Source: an uncultured Butyricicoccus sp. (GTDB taxonomy: Bacteria; Bacillota; Clostridia; Oscillospirales; Butyricicoccaceae). Taken from it: a stretch of 30,052 nucleotides of DNA. The notes under the pieces are model-generated. The model was not told the origin of the DNA. It ran no database searches and saw only the letters and a program-made list of their open reading frames with translations. A program made the position numbers and the translations under genes. Shown piece by piece: positions 7,741 through 16,336 of the stretch (positions within the stretch are counted from its first letter, which is position 1; every line of letters starts with the position of its first letter). The stretch spans positions 1-30,052 of the forward strand of contig CANPPM010000002.1 in the NCBI GenBank assembly GCA_947575935.1, given 5' to 3'.

Positions 7741-9092
7741 AATAATCCCCTCGATTCTGCACATTTCCGAACAAACCGCGCGGCCAATTCCGGCTGCGCA
7801 CGAAAATATAAATGGGGGAACCCCGCATACAGCCGCTCGCCTGCGTGCACACAGTCCCACATTTTCCCATTTTTCTTGACCGCCCGAAACGCACTGCCGC
7901 CGTCGGGCGCACAGGCATAATGAAATTCGTGCGCACGAATGCAGATCCCTTTTTCTGCAATCATAGACGTCCGTCTGGCAGTCAGCGTCACATAACCAAA
8001 ATTCTGCAGCCGGCCTGTCAGCCTTGCCGTGCCAGGCAGCACCCCCGCCATCGGATACGGCACGCCATCTTCCCCCGCCAACCCCTCATGCAGATAAAGA
8101 AAACCGCCGCACTCGGCAACCACAGGCATGCCGCGCCCAACCGCCCGCCGCACAGCATCGCGCATGGAGGCGTTTCCGGCCAGACGCGCCGCATGCAGTT
8201 CGGGATAGCCGCCGCCCAAATACAGCCCGTCGGTCTGTTCCGGCAGCCCGGCATCGGCAATCGGGGAAAAAGGAAGAAGCTCCGCGCCAAGCGCGCGCAA
8301 CACCTCTAAATTATCGGCATAATAAAAACAAAACGCCGCATCCTGCGCAACGGCAATCCGTACCGCCTGCCGGCAGACAGGGGAAATTTGTGCCGTCTGG
8401 TCGGCCAGCCCTCCGGCGCTATGCGCGAGCGACAGCAGGCCGTCAAGATCCAGCCCCTCTTCCGCCGCACCGGCAAGGCGGTCAAGCCGGGCCTGCAGGC
8501 CCGCAACCTCCTGGGCGGTGACAAGCCCAAGATGACGGCTAGATACGGCGGCCTCGGGCAGCATTGGCAGACAGCCATAGGCTTTCAACCCAGACTTTTC
8601 GACAATCTCACGATAAAATGGATACCGTTCAGGCGAAACGCCGTTTACAATCACGCCGGCTGCCGTATTGGGGGCAAATGTGCGAAATCCCGTCAGCATC
8701 GCCGCAAGAGAAAGCGACTGACCGTCCGGCCGTACCACCAGCACGGCCGGCGTGCCTGTTACACGGGCAAGATGGGCGGCAGACGCGGTATCGGTCGTGC
8801 CCGAAATCCCATCATAAAACCCCATCGCCCCCTCGATCACACCAACCGCCCCGGTGTCGAGCGCCCGCGCCAGCTGGCCGCACACACCAGCCTCATCCTC
8901 AAAAAAAAGATCCAAATTCCGGGAGGGAATGCCGAGCGCAGCAGTATGGTACATTGGGTCAATGTAATCCGGCCCGCATTTGAATGCGCGCAGCGGCACG
9001 CCGCGCCGCTGCAGCGCCCGCAGGACCGCACTGGTGACGGTTGTCTTGCCGCATCCGGACTGTGTCCCGGCAATCAGAATGCGATCATGCAT
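7731..9092 (-). CDS. cbiA: Cobyrinate a,c-diamide synthase CbiA
   Basis: CbiA amidates side chains a and c of cobyrinate with glutamine and ATP. The 453-residue protein has the P-loop GTQSGCGKTTVTSA from residue 9, the substrate-site stretch FKCGPDYIDPMYH (38-50), and a C-terminal glutamine amidotransferase domain with nucleophile Cys328 in VVAECGGFLYLHEG and the LGGGYPELHA segment at 292-301. The length matches the family. The start overlaps the cbiE-cbiT stop by 8 bases. Its product goes, after adenosylation, to CbiP; the adenosyltransferase itself is not in this window. Confidence 0.96.
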   Translation of the reverse strand: MHDRILIAGTQSGCGKTTVTSAVLRALQRRGVPLRAFKCGPDYIDPMYHTAALGIPSRNLDLFFEDEAGVCGQLARALDTGAVGVIEGAMGFYDGISGTTDTASAAHLARVTGTPAVLVVRPDGQSLSLAAMLTGFRTFAPNTAAGVIVNGVSPERYPFYREIVEKSGLKAYGCLPMLPEAAVSSRHLGLVTAQEVAGLQARLDRLAGAAEEGLDLDGLLSLAHSAGGLADQTAQISPVCRQAVRIAVAQDAAFCFYYADNLEVLRALGAELLPFSPIADAGLPEQTDGLYLGGGYPELHAARLAGNASMRDAVRRAVGRGMPVVAECGGFLYLHEGLAGEDGVPYPMAGVLPGTARLTGRLQNFGYVTLTARRTSMIAEKGICIRAHEFHYACAPDGGSAFRAVKKNGKMWDCVHAGERLYAGFPHLYFRAQPELAARFVRKCAESRGLLWN

Positions 9093-10284
9093 GCCGTACC
9101 CCTCCTCCAGTGATCAGAAAGACTGGATTATTGGCCGCCAACATGGTATATCCTCCGGTCAGCCGCCCACGTGCGGACGCTAATTGGCAAACCTCGCTGT
9201 CTGCAAAGCCGCACGCTGCCATGCTCCGCCGCGCTTCCTCCAACGTTTCCAGCGATACGGCGCTGACAACGACCCGAACTCTGGGGTTTTTGGCCTGCAG
9301 TGCCTTCAGCACGGCATGCAGGCAGCCGCCAGAACCGCCAATAAAAACAGCGTCCGGCGCAGGGAGGTCTTCCAGTGCCTCAGGCGCGCAGCCCGGCACG
9401 GGCAAAACATTGAAGCCGCCCAACGCACGCCGGTTCTGTTCTATCAGCGCAAGCGCCTCCGGCTTCCGCTCAACAGCAAAAACCGTGCCGAGATATGCAC
9501 GCCGCCCCAGTTCCAGCGCGACCGAACCGGTGCCAGCGCCAATATCATAAACAATATCCTCCGGACGTGGGGAAATCAGCGCCGCGGCCGCCCAGCGAAT
9601 TTCCTGTTTGGTCATTGGGACCTTGCCACGCACAAAATCGCGGTCCAGCAATGCACGCGAACGGTCCGCCGGATGCGCATTCTGTATCAGCAGCACCGCG
9701 AGATCCCCGCATGCAAGGGCCTCCGCCTGCGCTGCGGTCCCCCGGAAAATCCGCGCATCCGCTGTACCAAGATTTTCGCCCAATGCAACCTCGACCCCGC
9801 CCAAGCCGGACTGTACCAGTTCCCTGCAGAGGCAAACAGCCTGTCGATCCCCGCCGGTAAGCGCAAACACCTTTCTATGATAGCTGACAGCCCCCAGCAA
9901 GCTGCCCGCACGCCCATGCAGGCTGAAAAGCAACGCATCATCCCACCGCTCCCCCAGCATCGCGCAAAAGGCCTGTAGGCTGCTGACCCCGCAAAGGGTT
10001 TCCACCATGCCGTATGGCGCAAGCGCAGCCCGGAGCGACCGGGCCGCGCTAAAAAAACCCGGATCCCCCGAAACCAGAATCGCCGCATGTGAAACAGCAG
10101 ACGCCCTGGCACGCTCCGCTAACGCCGAAAACGGGCATGCCTCTATTTCCCGCAGCCCGGACAAACAGTCCGACAGCCGCTGCGTCCCGAATACACGGTC
10201 CGCCGAAAGCAGCGCTGTCCTTGCCTCGCCGGTCAATGATTCAGCCGAACCCAGCCCGGCGCCAACGATCGTAAAACGGCGCAT
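9085..10284 (-). CDS. cbiET: CbiE-CbiT fusion: cobalt-precorrin C5- and C15-methyltransferase/decarboxylase
   Basis: One 399-residue chain carries two enzymes. Residues 1-201 are CbiE (tetrapyrrole methylase fold: FTIVGAGLGSAESLT, LVSGDPGFFSAA, GVSSLQAFCAMLG), which methylates C-5. Residues 215-399 are CbiT, a Rossmann-type SAM methyltransferase that methylates C-15 and decarboxylates the acetate on ring C; it opens with VRGKVPMTKQEIRW and has the SAM loop DIGAGTG at 247-253 and FIGGSGGC further on. The fusion parallels CobL of the aerobic pathway. The start at 10284 follows GGAGGGGGCGGAA; nine upstream codons are not conserved. It lies 23 bases after hemL. Confidence 0.94.
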   Translation of the reverse strand: MRRFTIVGAGLGSAESLTGEARTALLSADRVFGTQRLSDCLSGLREIEACPFSALAERARASAVSHAAILVSGDPGFFSAARSLRAALAPYGMVETLCGVSSLQAFCAMLGERWDDALLFSLHGRAGSLLGAVSYHRKVFALTGGDRQAVCLCRELVQSGLGGVEVALGENLGTADARIFRGTAAQAEALACGDLAVLLIQNAHPADRSRALLDRDFVRGKVPMTKQEIRWAAAALISPRPEDIVYDIGAGTGSVALELGRRAYLGTVFAVERKPEALALIEQNRRALGGFNVLPVPGCAPEALEDLPAPDAVFIGGSGGCLHAVLKALQAKNPRVRVVVSAVSLETLEEARRSMAACGFADSEVCQLASARGRLTGGYTMLAANNPVFLITGGGVRHA

Positions 10285-10307
10285 TTCCGCCCCCTCCTTC
10301 CGATGCC

Positions 10308-11594
10308 TCACCGCGCCGCAACAGCCGCTAAACTTTCGTCAGCCGCCGCACACGCCGCCTCGATCTCCCCGCGGCTGTGGCTGACGCTGACAAACACCGC
10401 CTCATACTGTGACGGCGCAAGATAGATCCCGCGCGACAGCATTTCATGGAAATAAGCCCGGAAGCAATCCAGGTCCGAGGTCTTTGCGCCGGCAAACGAC
10501 CGGACCGGCGATCCTGTAAAATAACCGCAAAGCAATGCGCCGCACTGATTGACCCACATCGGAATCCCATACCTTTTCGCACTGCTCCGCAGGCTGTCCG
10601 CCATCAGGGCCGCATTTTCCGCAATCTGCGCATAGTACTCAGGATGCTGCCGCAGAATACGCAGCTGCGCTAGCCCCGCCGCCATCGCGACCGGGTTCCC
10701 CGAAAGCGTCCCGGCCTGATAGATCGGACCGCACGGAGCAACCTGCTCCATCAGATCCCGCCGTCCCGCATAGGCCCCGACCGGCATCCCGCCGCCAATG
10801 ATCTTCCCGAAGGTAACCAGATCTGCGCGCACGCCAAAAAATTCCTGCGCGCCGCCCAGCCCGAGCCGAAACCCTGTGATAACCTCATCAAAGATCAGCA
10901 GCGCGCCGTTGCTGTCACAAAGCCGGCGCAGCCCCTCCAGAAACCCTGCTTCAGGCAGTACCACGCCCATATTCGCCGCCACCGGCTCCACAATGACCGC
11001 CGCAACCTGTCCCGGATTGGCATCAAACAGCGCGGAAACACTTGCCAGATCGTTATATTCTGCAAGCAGCGTATCCTGCGCCGCACCTGCCGTGACCCCA
11101 GCGGAATCCGGTACGCCCTGTGTCAGCGCGCCCGAACCCGCGCCAACAAGCATCGCATCCGAATGCCCATGATAACAACCGCTGCATTTGATCAGCTTTT
11201 CACGGCCGGTAGCGCCGCGCGCCACGCGAACCGCGCTCATGACCGCCTCGGTTCCCGAATTGACCATACGCACCATATCAATATTGGGAACAGACTCGAT
11301 CAGCAGCTCGGCCATTTCGACTTCACGCGCAGTCGGCGCCCCAAAGGACAACCCGTCCCGCATGGCGGCTGCAGCCGCCTCCAGCACTGCAGGATGGCTG
11401 TGTCCCAGGATCATCGGTCCCCACGAGCCGACGAAATCCAAATATTCCCTGCCGTCTTCATCCCAAACTCGGCAACCCTCGCCGCGTACCAGAAACGGCG
11501 GTGTGCCGCCCACCGCGCGAAACGCCCGTACCGGGGAATTCACCCCGCCAGGAAGCACCCTTTGGGCGCGCGCAAACCATGCCTCTGAGCTCAT
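10308..11594 (-). CDS. hemL: Glutamate-1-semialdehyde 2,1-aminomutase HemL
   Basis: HemL isomerises glutamate-1-semialdehyde to 5-aminolevulinate, the second step of the C5 tetrapyrrole route, using PLP/PMP. The 428-residue protein is a class III aminotransferase of standard length: VLPGGVNSPVRAF near the N-terminus, NSGTEAVMSAVRVAR (112-126), IFDEVITGFR (234-243) and PLP lysine Lys264 in TFGKIIGGGMPVGAY. The start overlaps the cobA stop as ATGA. HemA, which makes its substrate, is encoded five genes upstream, so the operon supplies its own aminolevulinate. Confidence 0.96.
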   Translation of the reverse strand: MSSEAWFARAQRVLPGGVNSPVRAFRAVGGTPPFLVRGEGCRVWDEDGREYLDFVGSWGPMILGHSHPAVLEAAAAAMRDGLSFGAPTAREVEMAELLIESVPNIDMVRMVNSGTEAVMSAVRVARGATGREKLIKCSGCYHGHSDAMLVGAGSGALTQGVPDSAGVTAGAAQDTLLAEYNDLASVSALFDANPGQVAAVIVEPVAANMGVVLPEAGFLEGLRRLCDSNGALLIFDEVITGFRLGLGGAQEFFGVRADLVTFGKIIGGGMPVGAYAGRRDLMEQVAPCGPIYQAGTLSGNPVAMAAGLAQLRILRQHPEYYAQIAENAALMADSLRSSAKRYGIPMWVNQCGALLCGYFTGSPVRSFAGAKTSDLDCFRAYFHEMLSRGIYLAPSQYEAVFVSVSHSRGEIEAACAAADESLAAVAAR

Positions 11595-12364
11595 TCTATA
11601 TCCTCCCTCTGCACTGCGCCGTCATACGGCGGCGGTGTAAACCAATCCAGTGTATCACTCAGCGAGCATACGTCGCCGACCACAATGACCGCCGGGCTCT
11701 TCAGCCCCATCTCCCGCGCACACGCCGGCATCCCTTCAACGGTCGAAACCGCCTTCCGCTGATTGGGACGCGTGCCATTCTCCACAACTGCCGCCGGCGT
11801 ATCCGGCGCAATGCCGCCTGCGAGCAGCCCTGCGCATACCTCATCAAGCGCCGCCACCCCCATCAAAAAAATCAGCGTACCATGCAGCTTGACCAGGCTC
11901 TCATAATCGATTTTCAGCGTCTCATTTTTCCGTGCATGCGCCGTAACAATATGCACCGAAGAGCAGTACCCACGGTGTGTGACCGGAATCCCCGCGTATG
12001 CAGGCGCCGCCAGCGCGCTTGACACCCCCGGAATTACCCGGTACGGCACGCCGTGCGCCCGCAGGTACTCACATTCTTCCCCACCGCGCCCAAACAAGAA
12101 ACAATCTCCCCCTTTGAGCCGGACCACCTCTCGGCCCTCCCGCGCATACTGCACCAACAGCGCGTTGATGCCATCTTGTGGAATCATGTGGCAGGCGCTT
12201 TGCTTGCCCGCATCGACCCGCACTGCATGCTCCGGGATCATCGCAAGGATATCCTCTCCGACCAAGCGATCGTAAACCACCACCTCAGCCCGGCAGAGCG
12301 CCTCTGCCCCCCCAAGGGTCAGCAGCTCCCGTCCACCCGGACCCGCGCCTACCAGCGTCACCAT
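11591..12364 (-). CDS. cobA: Uroporphyrinogen-III C-methyltransferase (SUMT)
   Basis: SUMT methylates uroporphyrinogen III at C-2 and C-7 to give precorrin-2, the branch point towards cobalamin and siroheme. The 257-residue protein is a stand-alone tetrapyrrole methylase: VTLVGAGPGGRELLT at the N-terminus, VVRLKGGDCFLFGRGGEE in the SAM site, PGVSSALAAPAYAGIPVTHRG and GTLIFLMG. The GGDP of most homologues reads GGDC here, a change at an otherwise conserved Pro. In many Clostridia SUMT is fused to HemD; there is no HemD domain here. It starts 3 bases after hemC and its stop overlaps hemL as ATGA. The symbol cobA is used in the SUMT sense, not adenosyltransferase. Confidence 0.94.
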   Translation of the reverse strand: MVTLVGAGPGGRELLTLGGAEALCRAEVVVYDRLVGEDILAMIPEHAVRVDAGKQSACHMIPQDGINALLVQYAREGREVVRLKGGDCFLFGRGGEECEYLRAHGVPYRVIPGVSSALAAPAYAGIPVTHRGYCSSVHIVTAHARKNETLKIDYESLVKLHGTLIFLMGVAALDEVCAGLLAGGIAPDTPAAVVENGTRPNQRKAVSTVEGMPACAREMGLKSPAVIVVGDVCSLSDTLDWFTPPPYDGAVQREDIE

Positions 12365-12367
12365 ACC

Positions 12368-13234
12368 CTATCCTCCTTCTGCCTGCCGCAGCAAGCGCAC
12401 CGCAACCTCCGTCCCAAGGCGCTCAGCCGCAGCGGACGGTCCGCGTGCCTCAGCCCGCCAAATCGTACCACGGGGCGCATAGAGCCCACGAACCCATAAG
12501 CCCCCGTCCTGCAGCTGTGCATAGGCGGCAACCGGAGCGAAACAGTCTGCATTCAGCCCACGTACAACCGCACGCTCGGCAGCTGCACAAAGATGCGATT
12601 CCATGCAGTCCAGCCCTTCGCAAAGCGCCGTGTGCTCTCCCACGCGCGCCTGCACCGCCAGAATCCCCTGCCCCGCAGCCGGAAGCATCTCCTCAGGCGC
12701 AAACAGGCGGGAAATCCGATCCTCCAGCCCCAACCGCCGCAGCCCGGCTGCGGCCAACACCAGCGCGCCATAGGCCCCGGCATCCAGCCTGTCCAGGCGC
12801 GTCAGAACATTGCCGCGCACCGGTTCGACCCGCACACCGGGAAACAGCGCTTCCAACTGCACCTTTCTGCGGGCACTCGCGCAGCCGACCGGCTTTTCGC
12901 CGTCAAACGTTTTCACCCCCATGGGGAGTACAAGGGCATCCCGTGCATCGGCACGCGGAGGATATGCCACAACCGGCAGCCCGTCAGGCTGCTCCGCCGG
13001 TAAATCCTTTAGGCTGTGCACGGCAAGGTCAATGCGCCCCTCCGCCAGGGCCCAGTCCAGTTCCCGGACGAACAACCCCTTGCCGCCAACCTGATCGAGC
13101 GTGCGGTCAAGGATTTTGTCGCCCGCGGTCTTCATCGTAACCAACTCACAAGGGACGCCCAGACGTGCGATAACCTCTTCAGCCTGCACTACGGCCAACC
13201 GGCTTTGCCGGCTGCCTACCCGTATTCGATTCAT
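12368..13234 (-). CDS. hemC: Hydroxymethylbilane synthase (porphobilinogen deaminase) HemC
   Basis: HemC polymerises four porphobilinogens into hydroxymethylbilane in the cytoplasm. The 288-residue protein has RVGSRQSRLAVVQAE at the N-terminus, GKGLFVRELDWAL (52-64), HSLKDLP (73-79), PVRGNVLTRLDRL (138-150) and LPAAGQGILAVQ (184-195). Cys231 in LNADCFAPVAAYAQ fits the cysteine that holds the dipyrromethane cofactor. It is slightly shorter than the usual ~300. The start overlaps the cbiJ-sirC stop as ATGA. HemB (upstream step) and HemD (downstream step) are not in the window. Confidence 0.95.
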   Translation of the reverse strand: MNRIRVGSRQSRLAVVQAEEVIARLGVPCELVTMKTAGDKILDRTLDQVGGKGLFVRELDWALAEGRIDLAVHSLKDLPAEQPDGLPVVAYPPRADARDALVLPMGVKTFDGEKPVGCASARRKVQLEALFPGVRVEPVRGNVLTRLDRLDAGAYGALVLAAAGLRRLGLEDRISRLFAPEEMLPAAGQGILAVQARVGEHTALCEGLDCMESHLCAAAERAVVRGLNADCFAPVAAYAQLQDGGLWVRGLYAPRGTIWRAEARGPSAAAERLGTEVAVRLLRQAEGG

Positions 13235-14433
13235 TCCGTACCTCCAGTCAGCAGACCCCGAATCCGCACAGCCATTTCCCGCACCCTCTTATGATCCCCG
13301 TTGGTGGAAACCAAACCTGCGATCAGGCCGCCGCCCTCACAGACCGCCGGAAAAAAGAAGGTGGATTCCCCAGCGCAGTCAGCCACACTGACCGGAATCC
13401 CCTGCGCGCTGCAAAGTCCGGCAATACTCCGGTTCACCTCCCGGTCGTCCGTTGCAGCGACCGCCAGCGCTGCGCCTTCCAGATCGGCAGGCCGGAAGCG
13501 GCGCATGGTCACGGTATCCAGGCCAGCGCGGTTCTCCGGGGCGACCACACGCACCCGTGCCCCAAAGCGCCGCAGCGTCTCAACCCGCCGCGCAGCAACC
13601 ATCCCGGCCCCTGCAACCAGCACCTCACGTCCCGCCAGCGCAATAAACAGCGGAAACCGCGGCGCAGACGCCTGGCCTGCGGCCTGGCCGGATTTCAGAC
13701 CGAGCCGCTCCTCCAGCAACCGCTGTACCGCCTCCAAAGACAGGCCGCCTTCCTCAACAGGCCGCGAAATAACCAATGCTGTTGCGCCTGTTTCGCGTGC
13801 AGCCGCGATTTTTTCCGCAAAGCCGCCTGCCGTACCGGTGTCCTTGGTAACCAACACCTGCGCGCCAAGCTGCCGCAGAAGCGCTGCATTCAGCTCCCTG
13901 GTAAACGGCCCCTGCATGGCAATGATATGAGAACCTGGAAAGCCCAGCGTCATACAGGCCTCCACCACAGCGGGGCTGGGCAGCACGCGCGGAAACAGCC
14001 TATCCCGATACCCGCAGACCGCCGTAAACACGGAAAGCTCTTTGCTGCCGGTCGTCAGCAGCGCACGGACCGGATGCTGGTCCAGCCATGCGGCGGCGGC
14101 CTGCGTATCCGGTACGCGGATCACATCTGCTTCTGCGGTGCACGGACGAAGCAGCCGCAGATATTCGCTGCCCTGACAGGCCATACGGAGATTCTCACTG
14201 ATCTCCCGCGCATAAGGATGCGTCGCATCAATCACCAGCGCTCCCTCGCCGATTTCCTGCCCCAGTTCAGCGGCAGAAAGCCGGCCTGTGTGCACCGTTA
14301 TGCCTGGCAGAGGTTCCATCACCGCCGCGCCGTATCCGGTCGCGACATATACATCGGCCTGCGCCCCCCGTTCCGAAAGAAACCGGCACAGCATATGCCC
14401 CTCGCTCGTGCCCGAAAAAATCAGCAGTCTCAT
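13231..14433 (-). CDS. CbiJ-SirC fusion: cobalt-precorrin-6A reductase and precorrin-2 dehydrogenase
   Basis: A 400-residue protein with two domains. Residues 1-245 are CbiJ (MRLLIFSGTSEGHML, IDATHPYAREISENL at 68-82, TTGSKEL, FPRVLPSP, AMQGPFTRELN, LVTKDTGTAGGFAEK), which reduces cobalt-precorrin-6A with NADH. A short Ala/Gly linker (about 246-258) leads to a SirC/Met8p-type domain (259-397) with NAD-binding AGAGMVAARR (274-283), AATDDREVN (326-334; the Asp pair matches the catalytic region of CysG/Met8p) and STNGDHKRVREMA. This domain oxidises precorrin-2 to sirohydrochlorin. So one chain acts early and midway in the pathway. The start at 14433 overlaps cbiH as ATGA; the frame extends 30 codons upstream inside cbiH. 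Confidence 0.9.
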   Translation of the reverse strand: MRLLIFSGTSEGHMLCRFLSERGAQADVYVATGYGAAVMEPLPGITVHTGRLSAAELGQEIGEGALVIDATHPYAREISENLRMACQGSEYLRLLRPCTAEADVIRVPDTQAAAAWLDQHPVRALLTTGSKELSVFTAVCGYRDRLFPRVLPSPAVVEACMTLGFPGSHIIAMQGPFTRELNAALLRQLGAQVLVTKDTGTAGGFAEKIAAARETGATALVISRPVEEGGLSLEAVQRLLEERLGLKSGQAAGQASAPRFPLFIALAGREVLVAGAGMVAARRVETLRRFGARVRVVAPENRAGLDTVTMRRFRPADLEGAALAVAATDDREVNRSIAGLCSAQGIPVSVADCAGESTFFFPAVCEGGGLIAGLVSTNGDHKRVREMAVRIRGLLTGGTE

Positions 14434-15164
14434 ATCCCGCGGTATCCCCTCGGCGTAACCATCCAGCCGTTTACAATCCGGGTCCTGGAATTGCCGATAA
14501 ACACGGTCGTCAGCATATCGCAAGGCTGTTCTGCCAGCTGTCCCAGGGTAGTCAGCTCCCGCGATTCGCCTCCCCTGCCCACGCTGCGCACCATCCCGCA
14601 GACCGTCTCGGCCGGCAGCGACTCCAACAGGATCTCACAAGCGCGTGCAAGGGTATCCACCCGTTTTTTGCTTGCCGGATTGTACAGCACAAGTGCAAAA
14701 TCCCCCGCCGCCGCGCCGCGCAGCCGCCGCGCAATCACTTCCCAGGGCGTCAGCAGATCGGATAGGCTAATACACGCAAAATCACAAGTCAGCGGCGAAC
14801 CCAGCAGCGCCCCGCCTGAACAGGCCGCTGTCACGCCTGGAATGATTTCGACCGTGATACCGTCGCCCTCGCAAACCTCAAGCAAAAGACCGGCCATTCC
14901 ATAAACGCCCGCATCCCCTGAGGAAACCAGCGCAACCGTCTTGCCGGCCAGCGCGGCATCCCGCGCCGCCCGGCACCGTTCCACCTCACGCGTCATACCG
15001 GTCTCAATCCGTTCCTTCCCCGCAATCATTCCGGCAATCAGATCCAGATAAAGCCCGTATCCCGCAACGCAGTCGCAGCGCTCCAACGCACGAACGGCAC
15101 GCAGCGTCATCTGCTCCCTGCCACCCGGGCCAAGCCCAATGACATATATGGTTCCGTTCTTCAT
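14430..15164 (-). CDS. cbiH: Cobalt-factor III C17-methyltransferase CbiH
   Basis: CbiH methylates C-17 and drives ring contraction to cobalt-precorrin-4. The 244-residue protein is a tetrapyrrole methylase with IYVIGLGPGGREQMTLRA near the N-terminus, GYGLYLDLI, the CbiH-type SSGDAGVYGMAGL loop and PGVTAACSGGALLGSPL, followed by LVLYNPASKKR and TVFIGNSRTRIVNG at the end. All are hallmarks of the CobJ/CbiH group. I placed the start at 15164, where ATGA overlaps the hemA stop; the frame is open 36 codons further upstream inside hemA. The stop overlaps cbiJ-sirC as ATGA. Confidence 0.94.
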   Translation of the reverse strand: MKNGTIYVIGLGPGGREQMTLRAVRALERCDCVAGYGLYLDLIAGMIAGKERIETGMTREVERCRAARDAALAGKTVALVSSGDAGVYGMAGLLLEVCEGDGITVEIIPGVTAACSGGALLGSPLTCDFACISLSDLLTPWEVIARRLRGAAAGDFALVLYNPASKKRVDTLARACEILLESLPAETVCGMVRSVGRGGESRELTTLGQLAEQPCDMLTTVFIGNSRTRIVNGWMVTPRGYRGI

Positions 15165-16336
15165 TTTCTTCCTCTTTTCACCCGTTCCAAACAAATTTCC
15201 AACCGTTCCGGCGTAACAATCTCTTTCATGCCGCCAAGCACCAGCTCTACCGCTTTGCCGACGGCCAGCCATTCCATGCCGTCCATATCACAGGCGGTGT
15301 GCAGGCCGTCATACGCGTGATCATGCCGCAGGCGTTCGAGCAGCGCCTCCTTCAGGGATGCAATCTCGGGCAGTGACGCACGGTAAGCGTACCACTGGCG
15401 GAATGCTTCCATTTCCTCGTTCAGGATCTGCTCCGCCCGCTCCCGCTCCTGACAATTCTCATCCTCCAGCCGTCCCAGATCGTCCAGATTACAGACCTGT
15501 ATCCCTTCGATCCGGCCAATCGCCGGATCGATATCACGCGGAACCGCCAAATCAACCAGCAGGCGCGGCGGCGTCTGGAGCTCCAAAAACGCCTCCTTTG
15601 ACAGCGTGCAATGCGGGCTTGCCGTCGCAGAAACCACAAGATCCGCGCCCTCCATGGCCGCATAACGGTCTTCATAGGGATGAACGGCACAGCCTGCCGG
15701 CACAACAGCAACGCCGCGCTTGTAAGAACGCAGCGTGACCGTCACCCCGCAGCCTGCCTCCTGCAGCAGTCCCGCTGCCAAACGCCCCATCTCCCCATTG
15801 CCAATTACAAGTGCGCGCCGTCCCCTCAGCCCGCCAAGCCGCGCTGCCGCCAGCCGGATCCCCTGATGCGCCGCCGAGGCAGGAACTGCCGTCAGAACCG
15901 TCTCCGTCTTAACCCGTTTCCCCGCGGTGACTGCACGGCGAAACAAGGAATCCAGCACACTGCCGGCCGTCTTTTGCCGGCGGGCAATTGAGATCGCTCC
16001 GCCGACCTGGGTGACGATCTGGCCATCCCCACAGATCTGTGACTCGAGGCCCGCCGCGACTGCAAACAGATGCCGCGCTGCCGCTTCCCCTTTCCGAACG
16101 GTCAGGGGAAGCCCTGGCATTTCCAACACACGCCGGAACACTGCAGCCGGATCCCCGTCCCCGCACAGATACAGCTCGGTGCGGTTACAGGTAGACAGCA
16201 GCACACAGCCCTGCACCCCCTCTGCCGCCCGTATCCGGGGAAGCAGGCGCTCAGCCTGTCCAGCCGTCAGCGCCGCACGCTCACGCGCCTCAATCGAAAC
16301 CGTGTGAAAGTCAATCCCCGCCATCGCCAGATTCAA
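15161..16336 (-). CDS. hemA: Glutamyl-tRNA reductase HemA
   Basis: HemA reduces glutamyl-tRNA to glutamate-1-semialdehyde with NADPH, the entry step of tetrapyrrole synthesis. The 391-residue protein has the catalytic Cys50 in LLSTCNRTELYL, GLESQICGDGQIVTQV in the substrate domain, a Rossmann motif VIGNGEMGRLAAGLL, and PRLLVDLAVPRDIDP. The start is a TTG at 16336: a GGAGG site lies 7 bases upstream of it, while the next ATG (16324) is 19 bases away. Starting at TTG also gives the family opening MNLAMAGIDFHT and puts the Cys at 50 as in E. coli. It overlaps the end of cbiG by 26 bases. The rare start codon may keep expression low. Confidence 0.93.
   Translation of the reverse strand: MNLAMAGIDFHTVSIEARERAALTAGQAERLLPRIRAAEGVQGCVLLSTCNRTELYLCGDGDPAAVFRRVLEMPGLPLTVRKGEAAARHLFAVAAGLESQICGDGQIVTQVGGAISIARRQKTAGSVLDSLFRRAVTAGKRVKTETVLTAVPASAAHQGIRLAAARLGGLRGRRALVIGNGEMGRLAAGLLQEAGCGVTVTLRSYKRGVAVVPAGCAVHPYEDRYAAMEGADLVVSATASPHCTLSKEAFLELQTPPRLLVDLAVPRDIDPAIGRIEGIQVCNLDDLGRLEDENCQERERAEQILNEEMEAFRQWYAYRASLPEIASLKEALLERLRHDHAYDGLHTACDMDGMEWLAVGKAVELVLGGMKEIVTPERLEICLERVKRGRK

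Noticed and set aside
13291..14904. A 537-codon open frame on the plus strand
   Set aside because: It is antisense to the well-supported cbiJ-sirC and cbiH genes, has no recognisable domain, and is the kind of shadow frame common in GC-rich coding DNA.
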